A stretch of DNA of 64,000 nucleotides, from NCBI GenBank assembly GCA_023410595.1, contig JAEYPO010000016.1, forward strand, positions 1-64,000, read 5' to 3'. Below are positions 1 through 8,099 of this stretch, piece after piece (positions within the stretch are counted from its first letter, which is position 1; every line of letters begins with the position of its first letter). Below the pieces are notes generated by a model. It saw nothing but the letters and a program-made list of their open reading frames with translations. It ran no database searches and was not told where the DNA came from. Both the position numbers and the translations under genes were made by a program. This DNA is from Bacillota bacterium (GTDB lineage: Bacteria > Bacillota > Clostridia > Christensenellales > SZUA-584).

Positions 1-85
1 CATGATTCTTGTTTGTATTTTCAGGCAATCTGCTCTTCACTTCTTACCTTACATACAAGCGCGCTCTTTTAAAGAGCGCTCAACT

Positions 86-115
86 ATATTACCAAATCTC
101 CTGCTATATTGTCAA
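86..115 (-). promoter_or_regulatory. Predicted leftward sigma-A promoter
   Basis: On the minus strand a TTGACA box (110-115) is followed after 18 bases by TAATAT (86-91). Transcription would run left, out of the window. A perfect palindrome, GCGCTCTTT-T-AAAGAGCGC (61-79), sits at about the transcription start and has no T-run in the leftward direction, so it could be an operator or an early hairpin. The gene served lies outside the window. Confidence 0.5.
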
Positions 116-119
116 CACT

Positions 120-414
120 CTTTTGCATATACATTTTACGTTTTTATAAAATAAATTATGTACAATATTATATAACTGTGCAGATGTATAAACAACGTGC
201 CGCCTTGCCTTCAAAAAGAGCAAGGCAGTCCTTTTAACAAAGGTGAGGTTCTTAAAACATGCACCGTAAATATTTTGCAGTATTCTAATTCTGATTATGC
301 ATTTTAATCATAATCTCCCACGTCGCATCCCTTTATTTCACTGCCGCCGCGTATTAAGGTTCGCCCCTATATGAAATTTTCTAAATTCAATATTGAAAAA
401 TGTAATCTTTTTTG
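120..414. other. Intergenic region without a recognised gene
   Basis: About 300 bases between the leftward promoter and the glnN promoter. It contains a GCCTTGC/GCAAGGC inverted repeat near 211-237. Only very short ORFs are present and none has both a good ribosome-binding site and a family match. Confidence 0.5.
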
Positions 415-442
415 TTGACTATAATATAATGTAATGTATAAT
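415..442 (+). promoter_or_regulatory. glnN promoter
   Basis: TTGACT (415-420), a 16-base spacer, then a perfect TATAAT (437-442). The predicted start is near 449, which gives a leader of about 80 bases before the glnN start codon at 530. The leader is almost entirely occupied by the hairpin at 466-499. Confidence 0.75.
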
Positions 443-459
443 ATATATGAAAGATATTT

Positions 460-504
460 GAAACGAAGACGTTTCCAATTGCTTATATTGGGACGTCTTT
501 TTTT
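460..504 (+). terminator. Leader terminator/attenuator of glnN
   Basis: Between the promoter and the start codon, AAGACGT (466-472) pairs with ACGTCTT (493-499). The stem is extended by CCAAT/ATTGG, and a run of T residues (498-504) follows. This is a good intrinsic terminator lying upstream of its own gene. An alternative small hairpin, GAAAC-GAAGAC-GTTTC (460-475), uses the 5' arm of the terminator and would be mutually exclusive with it, the usual geometry of an antiterminator. Control by antitermination is inferred. Nitrogen genes controlled by ANTAR-domain antiterminators are known in clostridia, and an ANTAR gene lies at 24.8 kb. Confidence 0.6.
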
Positions 505-529
505 ATTTTATATTTTAGGAGGGATTCAT

Positions 530-2611
530 ATGTCGGACTGCACAATCCTCTCGCCCGAAGAGATGTTCGGAGAATGTGTCTTCAGCGAATGCGTCATGAA
601 AGAAAGGCTTTCAAAAACAACCTTCAAAACGCTGAAAGAAACTATAGAATCGGGAGCTCCGCTTGACTCGTCTATAGCGGACGAAGTCGCTTCCGCAATG
701 AAGGCGTGGGCTATAGGGAAAGGCGCGACGCACTTTACGCACTGGTTTCAGCCGATGACAGGCATTACGGCTGAAAAGCACGACGCGTTTATTTCACCGC
801 TGGGCGACGGGCGCGTCATAATGGAGTTTTCGGGCAAAGAGCTCATAAAGGGAGAGCCGGACGCGTCGTCGTTCCCGTCGGGGGGCCTTAGAGAAACGGC
901 GGCCGCGAGAGGCTACACGGCATGGGACTGCACGTCTCCCGCTTTTATTAAGGAAGGAACTCTGTATATCCCCACTGCGTTCTTCTCGTACACCGGCGAG
1001 ATACTCGATAAAAAAGCCCCGCTGCTCCGCAGCGTCGAGGCGCTCAGCAAACAGGCGCTGCGCGTACTCAAAGCGCTAGGCAACACGACGTCCAAGCAGG
1101 TGACCGCGACCGTTGGCCCCGAGCAGGAATACTTCCTTGTCAACAGAGAGCTTTACCAAAAGAGGCTCGACCTCGTGATGACAGGGCGTACGCTGTTCGG
1201 TTCAAAACCGCCCAAGGGCCAGGAGCTTGAGGACCAGTATTTCGCGCGGCTGCGCATAAAGATTATCGAATTTATGCAAGATCTCGACAGGGAGCTCTGG
1301 AAGCTCGGAGTCACCGCGAAGACGAAGCACAACGAGGTCGCCCCCGCTCAGCACGAGCTCGCTATTATATTCGACCCGGCAAGCGTCGCCGCGGACCATA
1401 ACCTGCTCGTTATGGAGATGATGCGCAAAGTCGCCAAGCGTCACGGCCTTGTTGCGCTGCTGCACGAAAAACCTTTCGCGGGCGTCAACGGCAGCGGCAA
1501 GCACTTAAACTGGTCTATGGCCACCAACGACGGGCTCAATCTGCTTGACCCGGGAAGCGACCCCGCGTCCAACGTACAATTCTTAACGTTTCTCGCAGCC
1601 ATAATAAAAGCCGTCGACGAATACGCCGACATACTGCGGCTTTCAATAGCGAGCGCGGGCAACGACCACCGTCTGGGCGCAAACGAAGCCCCTCCTGCAA
1701 TCGTCTCCATATTCGTGGGCGAAGAGCTGCAGGGAATCATCGACTCGATGACAAACGGCAGTAAGTACTCATGCAACGGCCGCGTGAAGACTAACCTCGG
1801 AGTATCGTCGCTGCCCATAATCACCGAAGACTCGACGGACAGGAACAGAACGTCGCCTTTCGCGTTTACGGGCAACAAGTTTGAGTTCCGCATGTGCGGC
1901 TCGTCCACGAATATCGCCGAACCATGCTTCGTGCTCAACACCGTCGTAGCGAAAATTCTTTCCGATATAGCGGACGCGCTCGAAAAAGCGCCCGACGCCA
2001 GGGCAGCCGCTTTGGGCATAGTCAAGGATTACATTTCGCAGCACAAGAGGATAATTTTCAACGGCAACAACTATACCGAAGAATGGGTAGAAGAAGCGTC
2101 CCGGCGCGGCCTGTCCAACATAGGCAATACCGTGCTCGCAATAAAGCAGCTTAAAGCGGAAAAAAATATCGCGGTATTTAAGTGTATGGGCGTACTCAAT
2201 GAAAAGGAGCTTATGTCGCGCTACGAGATACTTCTTGAGAACTATTCCAAGACTGTAAACGTAGAGGCGCTGACGCTCATAGCCATGATGGACCGCCAGC
2301 TCATACCCGCCGTGTTCAGCTACGCATTAAAGCTTTCCGAAGTGTCGCTGAAAGCCGGCAGTAAAGCTGCCTCAAAACGCCTTGAAAAGCTTACCAGGCT
2401 TGCGGACGCGATGGACGCAAAGGCGGCCGACCTAAAAAGCGCCTTAAGCGGGGCTGCCGCCGAAGACGCGTACGAAACCGCCCATAATTATCGCAAGAAC
2501 GTTGTAAGCACGATGGAAGCGGCGCGAGCCGTCATCGACGAGGCCGAGCAGGTCATGCCGGCCGACGTCTGGCCCGTGCCTGTATATGCCGACCTTCTGT
2601 TCAAGGTTTGA
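530..2611 (+). CDS. glnN: Glutamine synthetase, type III
   Basis: Cytoplasmic ATP-dependent ligase that makes glutamine from glutamate and ammonium, the main entry of nitrogen into biosynthesis. At 693 residues it has the length of GSIII (about 700) and not of GSI/GSII. Visible GSIII features include SSFPSGGLR-type and GPEQEYFLV motifs, the KHNEVAPAQHE segment, the NGSGKHLNWS metal/ATP segment and GNDHRLGANEAPPAI. The reading frame is open back to 434, but that stretch overlaps the promoter and attenuator. The ATG at 530 follows AGGAGGG with good spacing and is taken as the start. The gene is monocistronic, with a strong terminator downstream, and is probably controlled by the leader hairpin. 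Confidence 0.95.
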   Translation: MSDCTILSPEEMFGECVFSECVMKERLSKTTFKTLKETIESGAPLDSSIADEVASAMKAWAIGKGATHFTHWFQPMTGITAEKHDAFISPLGDGRVIMEFSGKELIKGEPDASSFPSGGLRETAAARGYTAWDCTSPAFIKEGTLYIPTAFFSYTGEILDKKAPLLRSVEALSKQALRVLKALGNTTSKQVTATVGPEQEYFLVNRELYQKRLDLVMTGRTLFGSKPPKGQELEDQYFARLRIKIIEFMQDLDRELWKLGVTAKTKHNEVAPAQHELAIIFDPASVAADHNLLVMEMMRKVAKRHGLVALLHEKPFAGVNGSGKHLNWSMATNDGLNLLDPGSDPASNVQFLTFLAAIIKAVDEYADILRLSIASAGNDHRLGANEAPPAIVSIFVGEELQGIIDSMTNGSKYSCNGRVKTNLGVSSLPIITEDSTDRNRTSPFAFTGNKFEFRMCGSSTNIAEPCFVLNTVVAKILSDIADALEKAPDARAAALGIVKDYISQHKRIIFNGNNYTEEWVEEASRRGLSNIGNTVLAIKQLKAEKNIAVFKCMGVLNEKELMSRYEILLENYSKTVNVEALTLIAMMDRQLIPAVFSYALKLSEVSLKAGSKAASKRLEKLTRLADAMDAKAADLKSALSGAAAEDAYETAHNYRKNVVSTMEAARAVIDEAEQVMPADVWPVPVYADLLFKV

Positions 2612-2636
2612 CCGATTCATATATTTACAGTCCCAC

Positions 2637-2662
2637 AAAGCCCTGCGTAGCAGGGCTTTTTT
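2637..2662 (+). terminator. glnN terminator
   Basis: AAAGCCCTGC-GTA-GCAGGGCTTTTTT, 25 bases past the glnN stop codon. A textbook rho-independent terminator. Confidence 0.9.
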
Positions 2663-2814
2663 ACGCTCCTTGAATATCAGGAATGCGTCTTGCTTTTAAC
2701 AGAATCGCTCCCGCCTGAATATCATTTATTATCACTCCATAATCGTTTGGGTGATCGGCATATTAAGGGAAACCAACGTCTTCCCGCCATGCCTGAAACG
2801 GAGGAATGCAATAA

Positions 2815-3306
2815 ATGAACGAGAATCAAACATCCGAGGCGGTAAACGGCCTTAAGTTTACGAGACTTGACCGTGCGGGCGATCGGCAGGCACCGGGCAC
2901 ACTCGAACTCACCCCGGCGGCGGAGGCCATAACGACGGCGAGAACGCCGCTTACGCCCACAGCCTTAGAATCCGCGCCGCCGCAATGCGGTGCGCAGCAA
3001 AACATATATACACCTCGTAACCAGCATCAATACGAATGTTCTCCCATGCAGCAAAGCTTAACTTTGGAGGCTTCCGAAACGCCCACGGTGCTGGCAAGCG
3101 CATATTATTCCGCGGGCTTTCTTAAAAACTTCATAGGCTACAACATGAGAGTGGAATTTGTTTTGGGGACGAGCGGAGGGTTTACCGACAGAACGGGTGT
3201 GCTGAAGGAAGTGGGCGCGAGCTATATCGTGCTGCAGCCCACGAATACGGACGATCTGCTAATGTGCGATCTTTACTCGATAAAGTTCGTCACGATATTC
3301 GGGTAA
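2815..3306 (+). CDS. Conserved hypothetical protein, possibly spore-coat GerQ-like C-terminal domain
   Basis: A 163-residue protein with two parts. Residues 1-100 are low-complexity and rich in Thr, Ala, Pro and Gln, with no signal peptide or membrane segment. The last 60 residues form a compact beta-rich domain (NMRVEFVLG...TGVLKEVGASYIVLQ...LLMCDLYSIKFVTI). The pattern of a basic strand, GxLxExxxxxIxL, then LLMxxLxxIxFxxI recalls the C-terminal domain of the spore coat protein GerQ, with a variable N-terminal extension. That is a weak pattern match only. The ribosome-binding site GGAGG precedes the ATG at 2815. It is a stand-alone gene on the same strand as its neighbours. A structure prediction or profile search would settle the family. 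Confidence 0.6.
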   Translation: MNENQTSEAVNGLKFTRLDRAGDRQAPGTLELTPAAEAITTARTPLTPTALESAPPQCGAQQNIYTPRNQHQYECSPMQQSLTLEASETPTVLASAYYSAGFLKNFIGYNMRVEFVLGTSGGFTDRTGVLKEVGASYIVLQPTNTDDLLMCDLYSIKFVTIFG

Positions 3307-3406
3307 AATGAACAGGCGGTTTTAAGGCGGCGGTTTGCGTATCTCGCCGCCGCGCGGGCAACATAATATCGGGGTTCCCAAAAGCAATGCATTTGGGAGT
3401 AACAAC

Positions 3407-3901
3407 ATGTTGATCGGCGTACTTTCCGATACGCATATGCCGCGCAGGGCGGCCGCGCTACCCGGCGTGGTTTTGCGCGCCTTTGAGTTTGCCGATATTA
3501 TCATACACGCGGGCGACATATCGGACATAAGTGTGATACGCGCGCTGGAAGCGCTTGCCCCCGTTACAGCCGTCGCGGGCAATACCGATTCGCCAAAATT
3601 GCAGGAGCTGCTCGGCAGACGGAAGCTGATTACGCTTGGCGGCTTTAACCTCGGCATCGTCCACGGCGACGGCAAAGGAGGCACTACGGCGGACCGCGCC
3701 GCGCGGGCTTTCGAACACGAGCATACCGATGTTATCATCTTTGGGCACAGCCATATACCGTTCTGCGGAATACACCTCGGAAGACTGCTTTTCAACCCCG
3801 GCTCGCCCACCGACAAACGAAGAAACAGATACTATTCCTATGGCATGATAGAAGCAGGAAAAACGATATCCCCGCGCATCATATATTTTGACGTTGACTA
3901 A
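3407..3901 (+). CDS. YfcE/MJ0936-type metallophosphoesterase
   Basis: A small phosphodiesterase of the calcineurin superfamily, 164 residues, usual for the family. The metal ligands are visible in order: SDTHMP near the N terminus, HAGDISD, AGNTD, the IVHGDG block and FGHSHIPF. Members bind two divalent metals (often Mn) and cleave phosphodiesters; the physiological substrate is usually unknown. The ATG at 3407 is chosen because GGGAG lies 8 bases upstream and the protein then begins directly with the first beta strand (MLIGVLSDTH). The frame is open further upstream to 3335 without a ribosome-binding site. Confidence 0.85.
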   Translation: MLIGVLSDTHMPRRAAALPGVVLRAFEFADIIIHAGDISDISVIRALEALAPVTAVAGNTDSPKLQELLGRRKLITLGGFNLGIVHGDGKGGTTADRAARAFEHEHTDVIIFGHSHIPFCGIHLGRLLFNPGSPTDKRRNRYYSYGMIEAGKTISPRIIYFDVD

Positions 3902-3969
3902 AAAACAGAAGCCGATTTCTTCAGATATTAAAATATTTAATACTGATATTAATTTATTTAATTTCGCTA

Positions 3970-3998
3970 TTGACATTATTAAGCTACCATGCTATACA
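3970..3998 (+). promoter_or_regulatory. Promoter of the DUF2089/YvlD operon
   Basis: TTGACA (3970-3975), a 17-base spacer and TATACA (3993-3998), 32 bases before the first ATG of the four-gene operon at 4030-5473. Confidence 0.75.
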
Positions 3999-4029
3999 TG
4001 ATATATAAAATCAATATGGAGATAAGTTT

Positions 4030-4404
4030 ATGAGCAGAAAAGCGCCGTCAATCTGTCCTGTATGCGGCGGGCAGTATGAAACAACAAGACTGACATGCAG
4101 CAATTGCAGGAGCGAGCTAACAGGCGCGTTCAGCGGCTGCGACTTCTGCAAGCTCACCGAAGAAGAATCGTTTTTTGTGCTGACGTTCTTAAAATGCCGC
4201 GGAAGCATCAAGGACGTGGAGAAAAGCATGGGCATCTCCTACCCCACGGTGCGCAGCAGGTTGGACGCCGTCATAAAACGGCTGGGGCTGGAGAGCAGCA
4301 TGTCTTCCGATGAGATAAGGGAAGAGCGAAAGGTCATATTCGACCGGCTGGACAAAGGTGAAATCACCGCCGACGAGGCGGCTGAACTTTTAAAGTGTTT
4401 ATAA
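4030..4404 (+). CDS. DUF2089 family protein (zinc ribbon plus helical regulatory domain)
   Basis: A 124-residue protein. The N terminus has two Cys pairs (CPVCGG at about 9 and CSNC at about 23) that form a zinc ribbon. The middle (SFFVLTFLKCRGSIKDVEKSMGISYPTVRSRLDAVI) is a helix-turn-helix-like segment typical of DUF2089. The C terminus (DRLDKGEITADEAAELLKCL) is a SHOCT-like short helical hairpin. It is the first gene of an operon with a SHOCT-like protein, a small membrane-associated protein and a YvlD-like membrane protein, which resembles the yvl cell-envelope-stress group of Bacillus. A role as regulator of that operon is inferred. Confidence 0.8.
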   Translation: MSRKAPSICPVCGGQYETTRLTCSNCRSELTGAFSGCDFCKLTEEESFFVLTFLKCRGSIKDVEKSMGISYPTVRSRLDAVIKRLGLESSMSSDEIREERKVIFDRLDKGEITADEAAELLKCL

Positions 4405-4420
4405 AAGAAAGGTAAAAGAA

Positions 4421-4834
4421 ATGAACGAAGAAGTATTGAGGATCTTGGACATGGTAAAAAGCGGCCGCATAAGCCCCGAGGAAGGTGAAAAGCTGCTGAG
4501 CGCCATAGGCCAAGGCGGCGAGGCAGGCAAGGGCCAGGCGGGCAAGCGTACTATGCTGCGCGTGCGCGTCGACGTTAAAGACCCCGAGAAGAGCGAGCAG
4601 GCAAGGGTTAACGTTAACGTGCCGCTCGCTATAGCAAAAAAGGCGATGGGCCTTTTATCGCTGATACCCAAGGAAGCGAAAGTGGAGCTTGAGCAAAACG
4701 GCATCGACTTGAGCCAGATAGACTTAAAAGGCCTTATAGAGATGTTCGAAGACGGCGAGATAGACGAGGACCTTGTTGACGTAGTAACCGGCGACGAACA
4801 GAAGGGCGCCACGGTGAAGGTCTATGTCGACTAG
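4421..4834 (+). CDS. SHOCT-like/YvlB-N-like protein
   Basis: A 137-residue soluble protein. Residues 1-30 (EEVLRILDMVKSGRISPEEGEKLLSAI) form the short amphipathic SHOCT-like hairpin found at the start of YvlB-type proteins and also at the C terminus of the preceding DUF2089 protein. Residues 45-70 form a charged beta stretch (RVRVDVKDPEKSEQARVNVNVP). The C terminus is acidic and ends in VKVYVD. It starts 17 bases after the DUF2089 stop and overlaps the next ORF by 11 bases, so translational coupling is likely. Its function is unknown; the context suggests envelope-stress sensing. Confidence 0.75.
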   Translation: MNEEVLRILDMVKSGRISPEEGEKLLSAIGQGGEAGKGQAGKRTMLRVRVDVKDPEKSEQARVNVNVPLAIAKKAMGLLSLIPKEAKVELEQNGIDLSQIDLKGLIEMFEDGEIDEDLVDVVTGDEQKGATVKVYVD

Positions 4835-5099
4835 GAAAGCTGCGTTCGTGCTCATTTCCGTGCGCATAAAGTGGTTCCCGTTATTCCTTATCGTGCCTTT
4901 TCGATGTGTTAACGAAGTGCTGGAAGGCTTCACGGACATAATGTCGCCATTCAGGCGTATATGCAGAAAGGTATTCGCAGGACTGTACGCGGCGGAAAAT
5001 ATGATGATGCTCGTGCAGAGCTACGGCTCGCTCGACCTTGTGGACGTCGACGTAAAATCTCCCGAGGCACGCGTCAAGGTAAAAGTTTTGTTGAGGTGA
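4824..5099 (+). CDS. Small hypothetical membrane-associated protein
   Basis: A 91-residue ORF whose start lies inside the end of the previous gene (11-base overlap) and whose stop lies only 5 bases before the next gene, so it is embedded in the operon. It has one hydrophobic segment near residues 15-30 (IKWFPLFLIVPFRCV) and ends in DLVDVDVKSPEARVKVKVLL. That ending echoes the C-terminal LVDVV...TVKVYV motif of the preceding protein, so the two may derive from one split or duplicated YvlB-like gene. No catalytic motif is visible. Confidence 0.65.
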   Translation: MSTRKAAFVLISVRIKWFPLFLIVPFRCVNEVLEGFTDIMSPFRRICRKVFAGLYAAENMMMLVQSYGSLDLVDVDVKSPEARVKVKVLLR

Positions 5100-5104
5100 T
5101 ATAA

Positions 5105-5473
5105 ATGTTTTTGTTACGCTACGCGGTAAAAGCCGCGCTTTACTTCGGGGTACTGCTCGCGGCCATGGCGGCAGGCCTTCTGCCCCCTGTGCTTATAACC
5201 GCGCTAATAGCCCCCGCGCTCGTACTCGCCGCGGTCAACACGCTTTTGCGCCCTCTCCTTGTCACGATAGCGCTGCCGCTTAACTTCCTGACATTCGGCA
5301 TCGCGAGCGTATTCGCAAACCTTTTAACGCTCGTGATAGCAAACAGCATAGTCGGCGGTACGTTGACAAGCGGCTTTTGGGCGATGCTGCTTGTGGCCCT
5401 CGTGATAATGCTTATAGACGACGCCGTGCGCATCGTGCGTCACGCGCGCACGATGCACAAAGCGGAAGCATAA
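5105..5473 (+). CDS. YvlD-like four-helix membrane protein (phage holin family 4 superfamily)
   Basis: A 122-residue very hydrophobic protein with about four predicted membrane helices. The pair NTLLRPLLVTIALPLNFLTFG between helices 2 and 3 is characteristic of the YvlD/holin-4 superfamily. These proteins usually sit in envelope-stress operons; despite the family name they are not known to be lytic. GAGGTGAT precedes the ATG at 5105. It is the last gene of the operon, and a terminator follows at 5525-5551. Confidence 0.8.
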   Translation: MFLLRYAVKAALYFGVLLAAMAAGLLPPVLITALIAPALVLAAVNTLLRPLLVTIALPLNFLTFGIASVFANLLTLVIANSIVGGTLTSGFWAMLLVALVIMLIDDAVRIVRHARTMHKAEA

Positions 5474-5524
5474 AAACTGCCTGATATTGTTAGTGCAGGG
5501 CAGGCAGCAAATCAATGCCTCGCC

Positions 5525-5551
5525 GGGTCTGGTTAACACCAGCCCTTTTTT
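5525..5551 (+). terminator. Terminator of the yvl-like operon
   Basis: A stem built on CTGGT-TAAC-ACCAG, flanked by GG/CC and followed by six T residues. Confidence 0.8.
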
Positions 5552-5577
5552 ATTGTCTCTTTTGCCTTTGCCACAAA

Positions 5578-5604
5578 CCTCACGGTTTTTTGAAGACCGC
5601 GAAC
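5578..5604 (+). repeat. Direct repeat copy 1 flanking the DUF559 gene
   Basis: CCTCACGGTTTTTTG followed by a GACCGCGAA block. The same words recur at 6107-6131 on the other side of the DUF559 gene, with two fewer bases between the blocks. Confidence 0.65.
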
Positions 5605-5623
5605 GTGGCTGTCAGTTGCATGC

Positions 5624-5989
5624 CTACTGTGAGCATATGCGTTTTTTAACTATATCGTCTATATAATCGCAAACGTAATTGAAATTCTTCATTAAGGTCT
5701 TATTATCTACCCGTAATACCAACAGATCCCGTTCTTCTATCTTATCCGTACGGAACTTGTCTTTCTTTATTCCGTCATCGCTAAAATGCTGAGATCCGTC
5801 AAGTTCTATTATCAATCTCGCCTTATGGCAGTAAAAATCTACAATATAGTTATAAATGACCTTCTGACGCAGAAACCTGACATGATAACTTTTTAGAAAA
5901 TCATACCACAAGTGCCGCTCTTCTTTTGTCATTTCTTTCCGCAAGTTCTTCGCAATACCAGTCAGCTTTGGATTATGTTTACGTTCCAT
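5624..5989 (-). CDS. DUF559 family endonuclease-like protein
   Basis: A 121-residue protein of the DUF559 group, relatives of very-short-patch-repair endonucleases with a PD-(D/E)XK-like fold. The typical features are NAKxLRxxMTxEExxLWxxL near residues 14-30 (here NLRKEMTKEERHLWYDFL), FLRQKVI, YIVDFYCHKARLIIELDGSQH and the later LLVLRVDN. The acidic and basic residues in IVDFYC...LIIELDG are the likely active site. It stands alone, flanked by a direct repeat pair (5578-5604 and 6107-6131) and by a perfect inverted repeat at its 5' end. That pattern suggests a mobile or repeatedly inserted unit. Its biological role is unknown. Confidence 0.85.
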   Translation of the reverse strand: MERKHNPKLTGIAKNLRKEMTKEERHLWYDFLKSYHVRFLRQKVIYNYIVDFYCHKARLIIELDGSQHFSDDGIKKDKFRTDKIEERDLLVLRVDNKTLMKNFNYVCDYIDDIVKKRICSQ

Positions 5990-6003
5990 CGCATATCCCC
6001 CCG

Positions 6004-6054
6004 CCCATCATCAGATCGTCAGCCATGATATGAGTCATGCAATCTGATGATGGG
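6004..6054. repeat. 13-bp perfect inverted repeat upstream of the DUF559 gene
   Basis: CCCATCATCAGAT (6004-6016) and ATCTGATGATGGG (6042-6054) are perfect inverted copies separated by 25 bases. A second hairpin, GTCAGCC-GCA-GGCTGAC, follows at once. The element lies between the DUF559 start and the fhs promoter. Confidence 0.75.
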
Positions 6055-6106
6055 TCAGCCGCAGGCTGACTGGGGGATACTGGCCCCCTTGCTTTTGCCC
6101 AAAAAG

Positions 6107-6131
6107 CCTCACGGTTTTTTGGGACCGCGAA
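6107..6131 (+). repeat. Direct repeat copy 2 flanking the DUF559 gene
   Basis: CCTCACGGTTTTTTG followed by GACCGCGAA, matching the copy at 5578-5604. Confidence 0.65.
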
Positions 6132-6168
6132 TCGGCGCCGCTTTGTAAAAGCCCGTTTTTCTTAAATA

Positions 6169-6197
6169 TTGACAAGCACCGGTAAACAGCTGATAAT
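6169..6197 (+). promoter_or_regulatory. fhs promoter
   Basis: TTGACA (6169-6174), an exact 17-base spacer and GATAAT (6192-6197), 36 bases before the fhs ATG. Confidence 0.8.
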
Positions 6198-6232
6198 ATA
6201 AAACCACAACATATAAAGAAAGGTGATAATCT

Positions 6233-7909
6233 ATGCCGCACAATACCGATCTTGAAATCGCCAAAGCAGCAAATATACAGCCCATATGGGATATAGCGCA
6301 AAAGGCTGGTATAGAGCCGCAGGAAATAATACCGTACGGCACCAATAAGGCAAAGGTATCGCTTAATATAGAGGAGCGCATAAAGGACAACCCTTGCGGC
6401 AAGCTCATACTGGTCTCCGCCATTAACCCCACGCCTTCGGGCGAAGGCAAGACGACGATGTCCATAGGCCTTTCGGACGCGCTGCGGCGCTTAGGACAAA
6501 AGTCGTTCCTCGCGCTGCGCGAGCCTTCATTAGGGCCTGTGTTCGGCATAAAGGGCGGCGCCGCGGGCGGCGGCTATTCGCAGGTAATACCGATGGAGGA
6601 CATCAACCTTCATTTTACGGGCGATATACACGCAATCACGGCGGCGAACAACCTTTTGTGCGCGCTCGTGGACAATCACATATTCCAGGGCAACACGCTG
6701 AGCATAGACCCGCGCAACATAACGATAAAGCGCTGCATGGACGTCAATGACCGCCAGCTGCGCAACATAACGTGCGGCCTCGGGGGATTGCCCAACGGCA
6801 TGCCGCGCGAGGACGGCTTCGACATCACCGCTGCTTCCGAAGTCATGGCCGTGCTGTGCCTCTCATCGGGCATACACGATTTAAAGGAGCGCCTCGGGCG
6901 CATAAAGATAGGCTACACGTTCGATAAAAAGCCGGTGCTCGCATCCGACTTAAAGGCGGAAGGCGCCATGGCGCTGCTGTTAAAAGACGCAATACAGCCC
7001 AACCTCGTGCAGACGCTGGAGGGAACGCCTGTGTTCATACACGGCGGTCCGTTTGCTAATATCGCGCACGGCTGCAACAGCGTAATAGCAACAAAGACCG
7101 CATTAAAGCTCGCCGACTGGGTGGTGACGGAAGCGGGCTTCGGCGCGGACCTCGGCGCGGAAAAGTTCCTCGACATAAAGTGCCGCCAGACGGGACTATG
7201 GCCAAGCGCCGTAGTATTGGTCGCGACGCTGAGGGCATTAAAGTGCCACGGCGGCCTTAAAAAAGGCGAATGGGACAGGCCCGACGCCGAGGCGCTCAGA
7301 AGAGGTTTTTCCAACCTTGAAAAGCACATTGAGAACCTTAAGGGAGTATACGGCCTGCCTGTCGTCGTGGCTATAAACCGCTTTGAAACAGACGCCGAAG
7401 AAGAGATTTCATTGCTTCGGCAGATGTGCGCCGGTATGGGCGTAGAGGCCGTGCCCGCCACCGTATGGCAAGACGGCGGCGCGGGCGGCGAGGAACTGGC
7501 GCAAGCAGTCATACAGGCAGCGCAGCAAAAAAGCGAGCCGCGTTTCCCATATTCGCTCTCCGACAGCCTGCAGGTAAAGATAAACGCGCTTGCCAGGAAG
7601 ATATACGGCGCTTCAGAGGTGCACTACAGCGCCGACGTGCTGCGCAGCATAGAGCACCTTGCAGAGAATGGATTCGTCGGCCTGCCCATATGCGTCGCCA
7701 AAACGCAGTATTCGCTTTCCGACGACCCGGAAAAGCTGGGCCGCCCTAAAGACTTCATAATGACGGTGCGCGCACTCAAAGTCTCAGCGGGCGCGGGCTT
7801 CGTAGTCGCGTTCGCAGGCAAGATGATGACTATGCCGGGGCTTCCCAAAGTCCCCGCCGCCGAGAACATGACGATTGACGACTCAGGCGGCGTGGAAGGG
7901 CTGTTATGA
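6233..7909 (+). CDS. fhs: Formate--tetrahydrofolate ligase
   Basis: ATP-dependent formyl-THF synthetase that joins formate to tetrahydrofolate, giving 10-formyl-THF for purine and Met-tRNA formylation and, in acetogens, for the methyl branch. At 558 residues it has the standard length. The P-loop (TPSGEGKTT at about residue 66) and the LREPSLGPVFGIKGGAAGGGYSQV block are diagnostic, as are the FTGDIHAITAANNLL and TEAGFGADLGAEKF segments. AAAGGTGATAATCT precedes the ATG at 6233. It has its own promoter and no operon partner. No other Wood-Ljungdahl genes are visible nearby, so its role may be limited to one-carbon metabolism. Confidence 0.97.
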   Translation: MPHNTDLEIAKAANIQPIWDIAQKAGIEPQEIIPYGTNKAKVSLNIEERIKDNPCGKLILVSAINPTPSGEGKTTMSIGLSDALRRLGQKSFLALREPSLGPVFGIKGGAAGGGYSQVIPMEDINLHFTGDIHAITAANNLLCALVDNHIFQGNTLSIDPRNITIKRCMDVNDRQLRNITCGLGGLPNGMPREDGFDITAASEVMAVLCLSSGIHDLKERLGRIKIGYTFDKKPVLASDLKAEGAMALLLKDAIQPNLVQTLEGTPVFIHGGPFANIAHGCNSVIATKTALKLADWVVTEAGFGADLGAEKFLDIKCRQTGLWPSAVVLVATLRALKCHGGLKKGEWDRPDAEALRRGFSNLEKHIENLKGVYGLPVVVAINRFETDAEEEISLLRQMCAGMGVEAVPATVWQDGGAGGEELAQAVIQAAQQKSEPRFPYSLSDSLQVKINALARKIYGASEVHYSADVLRSIEHLAENGFVGLPICVAKTQYSLSDDPEKLGRPKDFIMTVRALKVSAGAGFVVAFAGKMMTMPGLPKVPAAENMTIDDSGGVEGLL

Positions 7910-8099
7910 TATCTCGCGAAAGATAGAAGCGGAGACCAAACCGCTCTACTGTTCAAATATTTGTTATGTACGCGGGCGGGATTTGTACACCCGTTTTCCG
8001 TATACCCTTTCTGGCAAGCTCCGTATGTATTGTTCGCTGTATAGTGGAGTTTGCGCATAGCCCCGCGCGGGGCCAATGTTTTCGGGCTGTTTTTAATAT

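Noticed and set aside
434..529. N-terminal extension of glutamine synthetase
   Set aside because: These codons overlap the -10 box and the attenuator hairpin. The ATG at 530 has an ideal ribosome site, and GSIII proteins start there.
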